This document shows positions 9,994 through 18,706 of a DNA stretch of 64,000 nt, piece by piece. Made by a program: the position numbers and the translations under genes. Numbering within the stretch: the first letter of the stretch is position 1; each line of letters starts with the position of its first letter. The notes under the pieces were generated by a model. That model did no database searches. It was given only the letters and a program-made list of their open reading frames with translations, and was not told the DNA's origin. This stretch comes from Sphingomonas panni (GTDB taxonomy: Bacteria > Pseudomonadota > Alphaproteobacteria > Sphingomonadales > Sphingomonadaceae): positions 62,001 through 126,000 of the forward strand of contig NZ_JAKREU010000002.1 of assembly GCF_022664435.1 (NCBI RefSeq), in the 5' to 3' direction.

Positions 9994-11690
9994 TTGGCGC
10001 CCTCCCGCGCCGGGAAATAGGTCCGTCCGGCGGCGGTGGCGGCGTCCTTTGCCGGGCTGTCGGGGAACAGGTCGTTCATCCGCGTCGGCAGGTTCGGAGC
10101 CAAATACCAGCCCGCCGGGAAGTCTGCGGCGCGCGTGCCGCCCTGCTTGCGCAGGATCAGGCCGGGGCTGGTCCGCTCGGTATAGGGGACGACATGCTCG
10201 CCCTTTCGGTTCGACAACGCGGCGAACAGGCGGCGGCGCAGGTCCTGCCGCGTTTCACGCTGCGCAGGATCGTCGATCAGGTTGACCATCTCGTTCGGGT
10301 CCTTCGACAGGTCGTACAGTTCCTCGATGTCCCAGATGCCGTGGTACTGGATGTACTTCATCCGGTTGCGTTCGATGGCGAAGGTCGTCGGCGTCTGCGG
10401 AAACGTCCATTCCCAATAATATTCATACACGAAGTCGCCGGGCTGCCAGTCCTTAGCCGCAACCTGGCCGGTCATCATCGGCAGGAAGCTCTTGCCCTCC
10501 ATCTGCGCCGGTTCGACGATGTTGGCGAGGTCGAGGAAGGTCGGCGCGAGGTCGAGATTGCGTACCACCGCCTCGTTGCGCACGCCCTTCGGCGTCAGGC
10601 CGGGCGCGTACACCACCATCGGCATGCGAACCGACGGTTCATAGGCGTTGCGCTTGTCGATCAGGCCATGGTCGCCGAACATGAAGCCATTGTCGGAACA
10701 GAACACGATCATCGTGTCCTTCTCCAGCTTGTTGCGTCGCAGATAGGTCATGATGCGGCCAAGGCTGTCGTCGACCGGCGTCAGCGTGCGATAAATGTCG
10801 CGGACCTGTTCGCGCAGGTCGCGATCGGTATGATAGGGGAAATCGGCACCGTGCCAGCTGTTGCGCTGGTTCTGGACCCATACCGGCTTGCCGCGATTAT
10901 TCTCGGGCGTGTTGGCCATGCTGGCGGGCAGTTTGATGTCGAGGTCGGCATATTGGTTCTTGTACCGCTCGGGCGGTTTCGCGTCGGAATGGACCGCCTT
11001 GTGGCTCAGGTACAGGAAGAACGGCTTGGACTTGTCGCGACCTCGCTCCAGCCAGTCCATCGCATAATCGGTCAGCTCGTCGGTGATATAGCCGGTGCGC
11101 TTAACCGCCGTGCCATCGACGTTCAGCGTCTGGCGCTGCCCGGCGGCAATCTGCGCAGGCGAGAATTGCTCGGTCGGAAAATAGGTTCCCTGCCCCTTGA
11201 AGCTGACCCAGCGGTCGAAGCCGGCACGCGGCGCATCGGTATCGCTGCCCATGTGCCATTTGCCGAAGAAACCCGTCTGATATCCCGCCTTCTGGAGATA
11301 TTGCGGGAAGAAGATCAGCCCTTCCTCCGACGAATTATTGTTGTCGATCACGCCGTGGTTGCGTGCCGTCTGCCCGGTCAGGATGGTCGCGCGGCTAGGC
11401 GAACAGAGCGACGAGGTGACGACCGCATTCGGGAAATAGATTCCGTTCTTCGCAAGGAAGTCGATGTTGGGTGTCTTCAGGCCGTTGGTCAGGAACCCCA
11501 TCGAATCGAAGCGCAGGTCATCGACCAGCACAAACACGACATTGCGCGGACGCGACGTACGCCCCGGCTGCATCTTGATGTCGAGTGCCGGCGCGGCGGC
11601 AGGCGCTGCATCCTGCGCAATTGCGGGCGCAGAAAGCGCGAGCGCAGCGCCAAGGGCTGCCCCGGACCAACGGAAAAGACGGGCGAACAT
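9990..11690 (-). CDS. Secreted type I sulfatase (N-acetylglucosamine-6-sulfatase-like)
   Basis: A 566-residue sulfatase. The ATG at 11690 is preceded by AAGGAG and starts a clear Sec signal peptide ending in APAIAQ; the 45-residue upstream extension in the same frame lacks any signal character. Motifs in order are VFVLVDDLRFD (metal site), CSPSRATILTG with the modified Cys at residue 96, FFGKWHMGSD, and FCSDNGFMFGDHG near residue 330. The type resembles mucin-desulfating and GlcNAc-6-sulfatase-like enzymes, but the substrate cannot be fixed. It lies 29 bases after the formylglycine-generating enzyme gene and overlaps the next sulfatase by four bases. Confidence 0.92.
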   Translation of the reverse strand: MFARLFRWSGAALGAALALSAPAIAQDAAPAAAPALDIKMQPGRTSRPRNVVFVLVDDLRFDSMGFLTNGLKTPNIDFLAKNGIYFPNAVVTSSLCSPSRATILTGQTARNHGVIDNNNSSEEGLIFFPQYLQKAGYQTGFFGKWHMGSDTDAPRAGFDRWVSFKGQGTYFPTEQFSPAQIAAGQRQTLNVDGTAVKRTGYITDELTDYAMDWLERGRDKSKPFFLYLSHKAVHSDAKPPERYKNQYADLDIKLPASMANTPENNRGKPVWVQNQRNSWHGADFPYHTDRDLREQVRDIYRTLTPVDDSLGRIMTYLRRNKLEKDTMIVFCSDNGFMFGDHGLIDKRNAYEPSVRMPMVVYAPGLTPKGVRNEAVVRNLDLAPTFLDLANIVEPAQMEGKSFLPMMTGQVAAKDWQPGDFVYEYYWEWTFPQTPTTFAIERNRMKYIQYHGIWDIEELYDLSKDPNEMVNLIDDPAQRETRQDLRRRLFAALSNRKGEHVVPYTERTSPGLILRKQGGTRAADFPAGWYLAPNLPTRMNDLFPDSPAKDAATAAGRTYFPAREGAK

Positions 11691-11719
11691 AGGCGGCTCC
11701 TTGGGTGAGCGGAAAGGTT

Positions 11720-12691
11720 TCAGGCCGACAGTGCGCAGCGGAAACCGATATGGGTCGTGGCACTGTCGATCGATTGCGGATGGCGAGCGGCCGGGCGGTA
11801 ACGCTGGCAGTAGTTGGGGGCGCACAGATGCGACCCGCCTTTCAGGACCTTGCGGCCGATCTTCACTTCAGGCGTGCAGGGATCATAGCTGTCCCGCTCC
11901 CGAGCGCCGCGTGGGTTCGGGATGGCGCAGCAGTTGCGGGCCTTACCGCTAGTCGCCGGACGCGCGCCTTGCGGCAAGGCGTACCAGTCGCTGGTCCATT
12001 CCCAGACATTGCCGATCATGTCGAACAGGCCATATCCGTTGGCGGGATAATGGCGCACCGGCGACGTCCGTTCATACCCGTCGAGCATCTGGTTGGCGAA
12101 GGGGAACAGCCCCTGCCAGTAATTGGCCAGCATCGCCCCGCCCGGCGCCAGTTCGTCGCCCCAGGCATAATCGGCATCTGCCAGTCCGCCGCGCGCCGCG
12201 AATTCCCATTCAGCTTCGGTCGGCAACCGCTTGCCTGCCCATGCGGCATAGGCCTCGGCATCGCGGTACGACACATGGACGACCGGATGGTCCTTCAGGC
12301 CGTCGAGGGTGCTGTCCGGCCCTAGCGGATGACGCCAGTCGGCTCCGAAGCGAAAATGCCACCACTGGCTGAAATCGTCCATATCGACCGGCCCTGCGGT
12401 CTTCTCGAACACCAGCGATCCGGCCTTCGCCATCGCCGGGTCGAGGCCGGGATAGTCGGCGGGATCGGGCGCGCGCTCGGCTTCGGTGACATAGCCGGTC
12501 GCGGCGACGAATGTCGCGAACGCTGCATTCGTTACCGGCGTTGGATCGATATAGAAGGAATCGACCGCCACCTTCCGTACCGGCGCCTCCTCCGGATAGA
12601 AGCGCTCGGATCCCATCACAAAGCGACCGCCAGCAATATGGATCATGCCAAGCCCTGGATCAGGTACACCAGCGTGGCTCGATTGCGGCAT
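11720..12691 (-). CDS. Formylglycine-generating enzyme (SUMF1 type)
   Basis: Oxidises the active-site Cys of type I sulfatases to C-alpha-formylglycine. The 323-residue protein has the FGE-sulfatase fold throughout: FVMGSERFYPEEAPVRKVAV at the N-terminus, RLPTEAEWEFAARGG in the centre, NVWEWTSDWY, and GGSHLCAPNYCQRYRPAAR at the C-terminus. The two catalytic Cys (290 and 295) have the spacing of human FGE Cys336 and Cys341, so this is a true copper-type aerobic FGE rather than a SUMF1-like paralogue. No signal peptide is present, so modification would happen in the cytosol before Sec or Tat export. GAGAGGGA precedes the ATG. It is the first gene of the operon with two sulfatases, a sign that they are made together. 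Confidence 0.95.
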   Translation of the reverse strand: MPQSSHAGVPDPGLGMIHIAGGRFVMGSERFYPEEAPVRKVAVDSFYIDPTPVTNAAFATFVAATGYVTEAERAPDPADYPGLDPAMAKAGSLVFEKTAGPVDMDDFSQWWHFRFGADWRHPLGPDSTLDGLKDHPVVHVSYRDAEAYAAWAGKRLPTEAEWEFAARGGLADADYAWGDELAPGGAMLANYWQGLFPFANQMLDGYERTSPVRHYPANGYGLFDMIGNVWEWTSDWYALPQGARPATSGKARNCCAIPNPRGARERDSYDPCTPEVKIGRKVLKGGSHLCAPNYCQRYRPAARHPQSIDSATTHIGFRCALSA

Positions 12692-12758
12692 GTTATCCCT
12701 CTCGCCAAGAAATTTGTTGCGACACCGTCAAGCCATCTAGCGCGACATGTCATTATGA

Positions 12759-12770
12759 TTTACCGCTAAA
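12759..12770. promoter_or_regulatory. LacI-type operator O4, TTTACCGCTAAA
   Basis: Eleven of twelve positions match O1. It lies 68 bases before the FGE start and about 114 bases before the divergent GH3 start, so one bound repressor could control both directions. Confidence 0.55.
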
Positions 12771-12883
12771 CCTACCAAGTTTGACATGTGTGTCAACCGA
12801 TCCGGCTAACGCTTGTCTGCAATCTCAGACGGTTGCGGATACCCGCGCGCCACGATCGTGCGACCGGTGCAGGAGAGGCAGTA

Positions 12884-14796
12884 GTGGTACAGTATGATCG
12901 TCTCCTCCTACTGCCTGCGCTTCTGCTCGGCGGTGCGGCTCCCGCATCCGACCATCCGCCCTATAGGGACCTGAACCATAATGGACGGATGGACTTGTAC
13001 GAAGACGCGCAAGCACCGACCGAACGGCGTATCGCCGACCTGATCGCGCAAATGACAATCGACGAGAAGGTGGGGACGATGCTCCACGCTTCCCTCCCCA
13101 GCGGTGATCCGGTCGGGGCCACCGGATCGCGCTACGACATGGCGGCCGTACGCCGCATGATCGTGAGTCGCCACGTAAACAGTGCGATCGCCCGCTTGTC
13201 CGTGGGACCGCGCGACCTAGCGACGCAGAACAACGAAATCCAACGCATCGCCGCGGGAACCCATCTTGGCATTCCGGTCACGATCAGCACCGATCCGCGC
13301 AACCATTTCCAGGCCGTGCTGGGCGCCAGCACCCACGGTGGCGGCTTTTCTCTGTAGCCCGAAACGCTGGGTTTCGCGGCGCTTCGTGATCCGGAACGCG
13401 TCCGGCGGTTCGGCGCAATCGCGCGCGCCGAATACCGCGCGGTTGGCATCCACAAGGCACTCTCCCCGCAAGCCGATCTCGGCTCCGAACCCCGCTGGCC
13501 CCGCGTCACCGCGACCTTCGGCTCGGACCCGAAGCTCGTTTCGACGTTGGTCGCCGCGTACATCTCGGGATTTCAGGGTGCCACGAACGGCCTACACCGC
13601 GATGGGGTGGCAACGATCGTCAAGCACTGGGTTGGCTATGGCGCGCAACCCGGCGGGTTCGACGGACACAATTATTACGGCCGGGTGGCAAAGCTCGATA
13701 ACCGCAGCTTCGCGAAGCATGTCATGGCCTTCGATGGAGCGTTTGCGGCACGCGCCACAGGTGTGATGCCGACCTATCCGATCATCGACGGGGTGACGCT
13801 GAACGGCCGTCCGCTCGAACCGGTTGGTGCGGGGTTCAGTCGTCAGCTGATCACGGACCTCTTGCGCGGCGGCGAACGCTTCGACGGGCTGGTCCTGTCG
13901 GACTGGGCAATCACCGACGACTGTCCGGAATCCTGTCGCGCGCCCACAGCCGCCGCCCCACAGCAGCCCGGTGCCGTCGCGATGCCGTGGGGCGTCGAAC
14001 GCTCAGCAAGGCGGCGCGCTTCGCGAAGGGCGTAACCGCGGGTGTCGAACAGTTCGGAGGCGTTGACGATCCCGCTCCCTTACTGGCAGCGGTCAAATCA
14101 GGCGCGGTCTCGGTCGCAGCGATCGATGCGGCCGTTGCGCGTATCCTGAAACCGAAGTGCGAGATGGGTCTGTTCGAAAACCCGTATGTCGATGCCGAGG
14201 CAGCGGTCGCAATCGTCGGCGCCCCCGAAAGCCAGCGTGAAGCGGACGTCGCGCAACGCGAGGCGCAGGTTCTGCTCGAGAACCGCGGTTGCCTTCTCCC
14301 CTTGGCACCGACGAAGCGTAAGCTTTGGCTGTACCGCATCGATCCGCACGTCGCGATCCGCGCGGGGTTCGTCGTGGTGACCGATCCCTCCCGTGCGAAT
14401 GTTGCAATCGTACGGATGGACCCTCCGGCGGAACGTCTCCACCCGCACCATTTTTTCGGTTCGCGTCAGAACGAAGGACGGCTGCATTTCGAGGACGGCG
14501 ACCCCGACTATGAAGCCCTCAAACGCGCTTCGGCGCAGGTCCCCACTGTCGTCGCAGTAAACCTAGATTGTCCAGCGATCCTCACCAGGGTGAAGGACAA
14601 GGCTCGCGCCCTTATCGTCACATTTGGCGCGAGCGATGCAGCGATCGTCGATGCCGCCATGGGCAACGCGAAGCCAAAGGGACGCCTTCCGTTCGATCTG
14701 CCAAGGACCGGAGCAAGTTTGGAGCGCCAAGATCCCGCTATTCTGGACGATAGCATCTACCCGCTTTACCGTAGCGGGTTCGGAATCCAGCTGTAA
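12884..14796 (+). pseudogene. GH3 beta-glucosidase pseudogene (amber codon plus frameshift)
   Basis: Remains of a secreted GH3 exo-beta-glucosidase of about 640 codons. The GTG at 12884 has AGGAGAGG five bases upstream and starts a signal peptide (LLLLPALLLGG). The start of the family fold is intact (YRDLNHNGRMDLYEDA, MTIDEKVGTML). At 13355 a TAG replaces the Trp expected in the family motif F-S-L-W-P-E-T-L-G; the same frame then continues with PETLGFAAL and the nucleophile region LVLSDWAITDDC. Near 14000, after MPWGVE, the frame shifts by loss of one base and resumes as LSKAARFAKGVTAGVEQFGG, reading to GFGIQL at 14796. Two independent lesions make a functional product unlikely. It is divergent from the FGE-sulfatase operon across operator O4. 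Confidence 0.88.
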
Positions 14797-15289
14797 GATT
14801 TTTGGAATCCACCGAAGGTTTTGGTGGCATTGATGATGCAGGTCATCGCCTCACGGCCGTGGTCGGCCTTACATTGGCGTACCAATGCACTAACTTTGTG
14901 CAAGATCGCGTAGCGACTCATCGATCAGGTGGCGTCAAATGTAGATATCAGCATAAACCTTCTGCATCTGTTCGCTGGCGGGAGCCTACCCGCTCGGCGA
15001 TCGCCGAAGCCTTTGGTTCGGTACGCGAAGGCCATGACAAGATGAGCGCGCTAAAGCACAGCGTCGCATGACCAAACGGGCGGCCGAGAACATCGGCCGC
15101 CCATCACGCCGGAGTGCTGGGACGGGACTGGATCGACGTCCCCCCGCCCCTACGACACCCCCGACCTGTTCCGAGGTCCACTGCCCGACAATCGCTGCGG
15201 CTCGACGTCCATCGACCATTTTGGCCGGAGGCATAGACGGTCGCAGCGCGCCGAATCTTTGGCGGCGGTTCGTTGGCGTCAGTCATCGG
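14797..15289. other. Intergenic stretch of about 490 bp without a supported gene
   Basis: No reading frame here has family features. It holds one strong hairpin at 15078-15102 and a minus-strand frame of 51 codons (14766-14921) that overlaps the GH3 remnant and was not accepted as a gene. The stretch may be decayed sequence left beside the GH3 pseudogene. Confidence 0.5.
15078..15102. terminator. Hairpin with perfect 10-bp GC-rich stem
   Basis: Arms GGGCGGCCGA and TCGGCCGCCC around a five-base loop. No T-run follows on either strand, so it may be a weak terminator or an RNA-stabilising end structure downstream of the small gene at 15290. Confidence 0.5.
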
Positions 15290-15571
15290 TTATTCGTTTG
15301 GGGGTTCGTGAAGATCGGGGTAGCTGTACGGCGAAGGCGCATCCTCGAATGTGCCTTTCGCAAATATCGCGGTATCGCCGGGCATCACTTCCTGCCTCGC
15401 CCATCGGTCCCAGCCGATATGGATGAAATCGGGTATGCCGAAGACCCGGACCGCCCGGGGATATTCGTCCCCGCGAAAACCGATGAAATGCAGCGCCACC
15501 GGACGACGCCCTACCGGCACAAAGCGCGAGGCGGCGACCCGGACGTGCAAGACATTGGCCGGCTTTCCCAT
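15290..15571 (-). CDS. Small conserved-looking hypothetical protein
   Basis: A 93-residue reading frame that I cannot assign to a named family. It looks like a real protein rather than a shadow: it has balanced composition and a well-formed aromatic stretch (FIHIGWDRWARQEV, then GDTAIFAKG), which resembles short uncharacterised proteins with a PDFIHxGWD-type motif that I recall from other proteobacteria. The same frame runs open upstream to 16294 but that part lies antisense to the exonuclease gene and is low in plausibility, so the Met at 15571 is taken as start; its ribosome site is weak. No signal peptide or membrane segment. The function is unknown. Confidence 0.5.
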   Translation of the reverse strand: MGKPANVLHVRVAASRFVPVGRRPVALHFIGFRGDEYPRAVRVFGIPDFIHIGWDRWARQEVMPGDTAIFAKGTFEDAPSPYSYPDLHEPPNE

Positions 15572-15769
15572 CCCCGTCGCTACCGTCGCCGAACGCAGCA
15601 GATTGCCGAACGGACGCAGGCTAATTCCGTATCGGCGATGATCGGGGCGTTCGGACGCGCTTGACGGCGACGACACCGTTAGGAACCGGCAGCGCAATCG
15701 CCCCCAGGAAGGAAGAGCATCGTGTTCGATGCCATTCCGTCGCATGTCGATCGGGCCTAGATAGCGGCG

Positions 15770-16624
15770 ATGAATCCGAATATTGACACCATGGCGTCGA
15801 ACCAACGAAAGCCGGATTTCGTCGTCATCGACGTCGAAACCTCCTGCTCGCGCGCCAGCAGCATTTGTCAGGTCGGCATAGTCGGCTTCCGCGACGGTCG
15901 CGAAGTGTTTGCGTGGGAAACCCTCCTGGATCCGCGCGACGAATTCCATGCCGCGAACATCCGTATCCACGGCATCGCCGCGCATCATGTGGCGGGGCAC
16001 CCTGTATTTGCCGATGTCCATGCGACGATCGACTGGTACCTCGCCGGTCAGGTGACCGTAGCGCACTCGTTGTTCGACAAGAGCGCGCTTGCCGCCGCGA
16101 GCCGCATCCACGACCGACCCGTCATCGAAACCCGGTGGCTGGATAGCGTCCGCGTCGCACGACGGGCATGGCCCGACCTCGAAAACCATCGGTTGGGGAC
16201 CCTTGCCCGCTTTCTCGGGCTTCAGCATCGGCACCATGATGCATTGAGCGATGCCCGTGCTGCAGGGTGGGTGATCGTCCGCGCGATCGAACATACAAAG
16301 CTGTCGCTCGCCGATTGGCTGGCCCCGCCCCGTCAGCCCGGCCCGGCTCCCAAACCCGTGACGGGCGGGTCGCTATTGGGGGAGCGGATTGCGATCCTCG
16401 GTGAACCCCGTGACGGGCCGCTGGCGCACACGATCGCGGCCCTTGGCGGGACGATCCATTCGTCGGTCGGCCTCACTACGACGATGCTGGTGGTCGCGGC
16501 GGACGAGCCGTTCGGACGCTCGGTCCTGCGAAGCACCCCCTATCGTCGTGCGCTGACCGCTGCCGGCGACCGTGGTTTTCGGATCGTGTCGGCGCGCGCA
16601 CTCGGTCTAGTCGGGGAACCGTAG
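15770..16624 (+). CDS. DnaQ-like 3'-5' exonuclease with C-terminal BRCT domain
   Basis: A 284-residue DEDDh exonuclease fused to a BRCT module. Residues 17-180 hold the exonuclease motifs: FVVIDVETS (first Asp and Glu), the second around HSLFDKSALA, and HHDALSDARAAG (His and Asp of motif III). Residues 205-284 (GERIAILGEPRDGPLAHTIA and the following GGTIHSSVGLTTTMLVV) match a BRCT domain like that of DNA ligase or other repair proteins. Proteins of this layout occur as stand-alone proofreading or repair nucleases; the substrate is not known. It converges on the metallophosphoesterase gene with a 20-base gap. The start at 15770 has no strong ribosome site and Met8 (15791) is an alternative. 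Confidence 0.85.
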   Translation: MNPNIDTMASNQRKPDFVVIDVETSCSRASSICQVGIVGFRDGREVFAWETLLDPRDEFHAANIRIHGIAAHHVAGHPVFADVHATIDWYLAGQVTVAHSLFDKSALAAASRIHDRPVIETRWLDSVRVARRAWPDLENHRLGTLARFLGLQHRHHDALSDARAAGWVIVRAIEHTKLSLADWLAPPRQPGPAPKPVTGGSLLGERIAILGEPRDGPLAHTIAALGGTIHSSVGLTTTMLVVAADEPFGRSVLRSTPYRRALTAAGDRGFRIVSARALGLVGEP

Positions 16625-16644
16625 CGGGCCGACGCGCGCTGCCG

Positions 16645-17130
16645 TTACGCAGCGATGATCTGTTCCAGCGTGACCGGCGCGAAACCCCGCGCGTCCACGC
16701 CGACATCATATTGGCGCAACATGGGTTTCAATCGCCCATGGCTATGCCCGTGCAGGTTCAGCGCGCGGCGGTGCTGCCCGTTCCAGCTGCGAAACGGGTA
16801 ATGGCACATTATCAGGCGGTGGCCGGCCAGATCGATCTCGGCATAGCTCGCTACGCTTGCCCAACCCGGCGCGTCGGCTGTGGCGTCGGGATCGTTGTTC
16901 CCCCGCAGCAGGTGCTTCACCCCGTGCAGTCGTGCGAGCAGCGCCGGGACATCGGCCGCCCGCCTGGCCACGTCGCCGAGATGCCAGACGATATCCCCCG
17001 GCCCGACGACAGCGTTCCAGCGCTCGATCAGAACGGCATCCATCGCCGCCACGCTGTCGAAGGGACGCTTCTGGATATTGATCGTCCGATGATCGCCAAA
17101 ATGGGTGTCGGCGGTAAAGAAGACCGTCAT
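16645..17130 (-). CDS. Metallophosphoesterase family protein
   Basis: A compact 161-residue calcineurin-like phosphoesterase. Metal-binding motifs appear in order: FFTADTHFGDH near the start (D-x-H), GDIVWHLGDVA (G-D), LLRGNND (G-N-N-D in place of the usual G-N-H-D), MCHYP, and NLHGHSHG (G-H-S-H). The ATG at 17130 overlaps the stop of the upstream radical SAM gene (ATGA), so the two form an operon. Proteins of this short type are often annotated as phosphoesterase or 2',3'-cyclic phosphodiesterase without proof. The pairing with a photoproduct-lyase-like enzyme and a neighbouring exonuclease hints at a nucleic-acid substrate, which is inference. Confidence 0.88.
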   Translation of the reverse strand: MTVFFTADTHFGDHRTINIQKRPFDSVAAMDAVLIERWNAVVGPGDIVWHLGDVARRAADVPALLARLHGVKHLLRGNNDPDATADAPGWASVASYAEIDLAGHRLIMCHYPFRSWNGQHRRALNLHGHSHGRLKPMLRQYDVGVDARGFAPVTLEQIIAA

Positions 17131-18215
17131 GTCCAGTAGAGGATGCGCGCCGACGGTATTGCCGCCGCGATCCCAGCTTCGAAGAAGTCGCGCAGGTTCC
17201 GCATGGTCGGCGCGTCGTACACCTGCTTCTCTGTCCCGAACTTGGTCCGCTTGGTCACGCGGTTCGCCGGCCGCATGTCGAGCGCCGAGCCGGGATACCA
17301 GCTGTCGAGGACTGCTTTGGAGCCGGCGGTGAAGCGATGGGTGATGAGTTCCACCGTGCAATCCAGATCGGGAACGTCCGCCAGCGCCGCTGCGGCTTCC
17401 ACAAGCAATCCGCCATAGGCTTCCTTCCAACCCTGCGCTGCAATGATCGGGGCGATGGTCAGGCCGATAGGATACCCTGCCAGCGCCATCGCCCGCAGCG
17501 CCGCGAGCCTCGCGGCAACCTGCGCCGTACCGCCCTCGAATCGGGCAAACATCGTCGGATTGATGGAGGCGCGCATCCGGGTCTGCCGTTTGTGATCGAT
17601 CCCGAGCAATGGCGCAACGTCAGCGAATTTTGTCGTAAAGCGCAGCTGCACGTTGGCGTCCCACTGTCCGAACCAAGCGACCATCGCCGACAGCGAGCTG
17701 GTGATCGGTTCAAGGGCAAGCGGGTCGGTGTAGCACGATGCCTCGAACGTCGTGCCCTCACGCACCCGGTCGCGGCTACGAGAGGTAATCGTGCCCTGCC
17801 CCAGATACGCCGGTAGACTATCCAGTATCTCGTCGAGATTAGCGTAGACGCGGGTGATTGGTGCCCCCTTCAGCGAGCCCGCAAGGTAGCAATAGCTGCA
17901 GTGCGCAGGACATCCCTCGGCCAAATCCACCCGCCAGTCAGCACTCGGCGCAATTGGTTGCAGTTTGCGCTTCGAGGGTGGCGCGACAACGACCGCCAAG
18001 GTGGATTTCGCAGCGGCATAGGCTGCGCGCCGATCGTCGGGCAGCTCCAGCATCACGCGGTCGCCAGTCAACTCGACGACCTCCACACCCTGCACCGCTG
18101 CCCGTTCGGCGATCGTACGGCCATGAGCAAACGCAAGCGATGAGCGCGTGATCAGTAACCTGCGCGGCCGCCATCTCAATTTGTCTTCAGGTGAGGCGTT
18201 AGAGACACTGGCCAT
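17127..18215 (-). CDS. Spore-photoproduct-lyase-family radical SAM protein
   Basis: A 362-residue radical SAM enzyme. The cluster motif is CPAHCSYC (Cys102, 106, 109; C-x3-C-x2-C) followed by YLAGSLKG, and upstream VDLAEGC matches the SplB family, which repairs thymine dimers formed in spores. The C-terminal part has ITHRFTAGSKAVL and the segment RTKFGTEKQVY that in the family surrounds the substrate site. Its organism does not form spores, so the reaction here may be repair of another photoproduct or a different radical step. It precedes and overlaps the metallophosphoesterase gene. The start is taken as the ATG at 18215; its ribosome site is weak and a shorter form is possible. Confidence 0.87.
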   Translation of the reverse strand: MASVSNASPEDKLRWRPRRLLITRSSLAFAHGRTIAERAAVQGVEVVELTGDRVMLELPDDRRAAYAAAKSTLAVVVAPPSKRKLQPIAPSADWRVDLAEGCPAHCSYCYLAGSLKGAPITRVYANLDEILDSLPAYLGQGTITSRSRDRVREGTTFEASCYTDPLALEPITSSLSAMVAWFGQWDANVQLRFTTKFADVAPLLGIDHKRQTRMRASINPTMFARFEGGTAQVAARLAALRAMALAGYPIGLTIAPIIAAQGWKEAYGGLLVEAAAALADVPDLDCTVELITHRFTAGSKAVLDSWYPGSALDMRPANRVTKRTKFGTEKQVYDAPTMRNLRDFFEAGIAAAIPSARILYWT

Positions 18216-18442
18216 CGCGTCTCAACGCTCGCGTCGGGCAGACGGTCCGTTCACAACAATCGAACAAAGCGGACGGATTGCGATACGCACGACAAATTCG
18301 GCGCAATCAGTCGACTTGGTCATTTTAGCTTCGATAGACTGGCAAATCGGCCAGTTCCATACGCTGTGGACGCCGAACCAGCGGCTACCATCCATCAGAA
18401 GATGTAATTGGCCTATATGCACAACGCGCCTAACAATGAGTT

Positions 18443-18673
18443 ATGGACGAAGCTGAATTCTTTGCGGGTTATGACGCGGCATCCTTCTCTGCCGTTGTGG
18501 TAACAGTGGACGTCGTACCGCTGACATTTCATGACGGCCGCTTGCGGCTACTGGTTGCGCGGCGAACGGTTCATCCGGAACGGGGGCGGTTCGCGCTACC
18601 AGGCACATTCGTACGCGCAGACGAAACGTTGGAGGTCACTTCGCACCGAACGCTTCGCGAGAAGGCTGGCTTC
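18443..18673 (+). pseudogene. Truncated Nudix-domain gene (NrtR-like N-terminal part)
   Basis: The frame opening at 18443 encodes a Nudix fold start (FSAVVVTVDVVPLTF, RLRLLVARR, GRFALPGTFVRADETL) and a degenerate Nudix box ending in RTLREKAGF. Homology stops at about residue 77. The frame runs on to 18826, but that part is antisense to the end of the carboxylesterase gene and has no family character. The C-terminal half, including any winged helix as in NrtR-type regulators, is missing. A deletion that brought the carboxylesterase gene next to it is the simplest explanation. Confidence 0.65.
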
Positions 18674-18706
18674 GATAATTGCCATCATCCGCAGCCGTTC
18701 GAGCTG

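Noticed and set aside
7554..13357. Amber (TAG) codon recoding as explanation for both interrupted genes
   Set aside because: TAG is used as a normal stop elsewhere in the window (for example lacI), no suppressor tRNA is visible and the GH3 gene also has a frameshift, so mutation is simpler.
14766..14921. 51-codon minus-strand frame beginning MSRYAILHKVSALV
   Set aside because: Overlaps the end of the GH3 pseudogene, has no ribosome site that I can see and no recognised family; it may be a gene fragment but evidence is too weak.
15290..16294. Full 334-codon version of the small hypothetical gene
   Set aside because: The upstream two thirds lie antisense to the exonuclease-BRCT gene, whose motifs are clear; only the final 93 codons look like protein.
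18338..18355. Inverted repeat ACTGGC-N6-GCCAGT before the Nudix fragment
   Set aside because: Short arms, no known regulator with this motif, and the downstream gene is broken.
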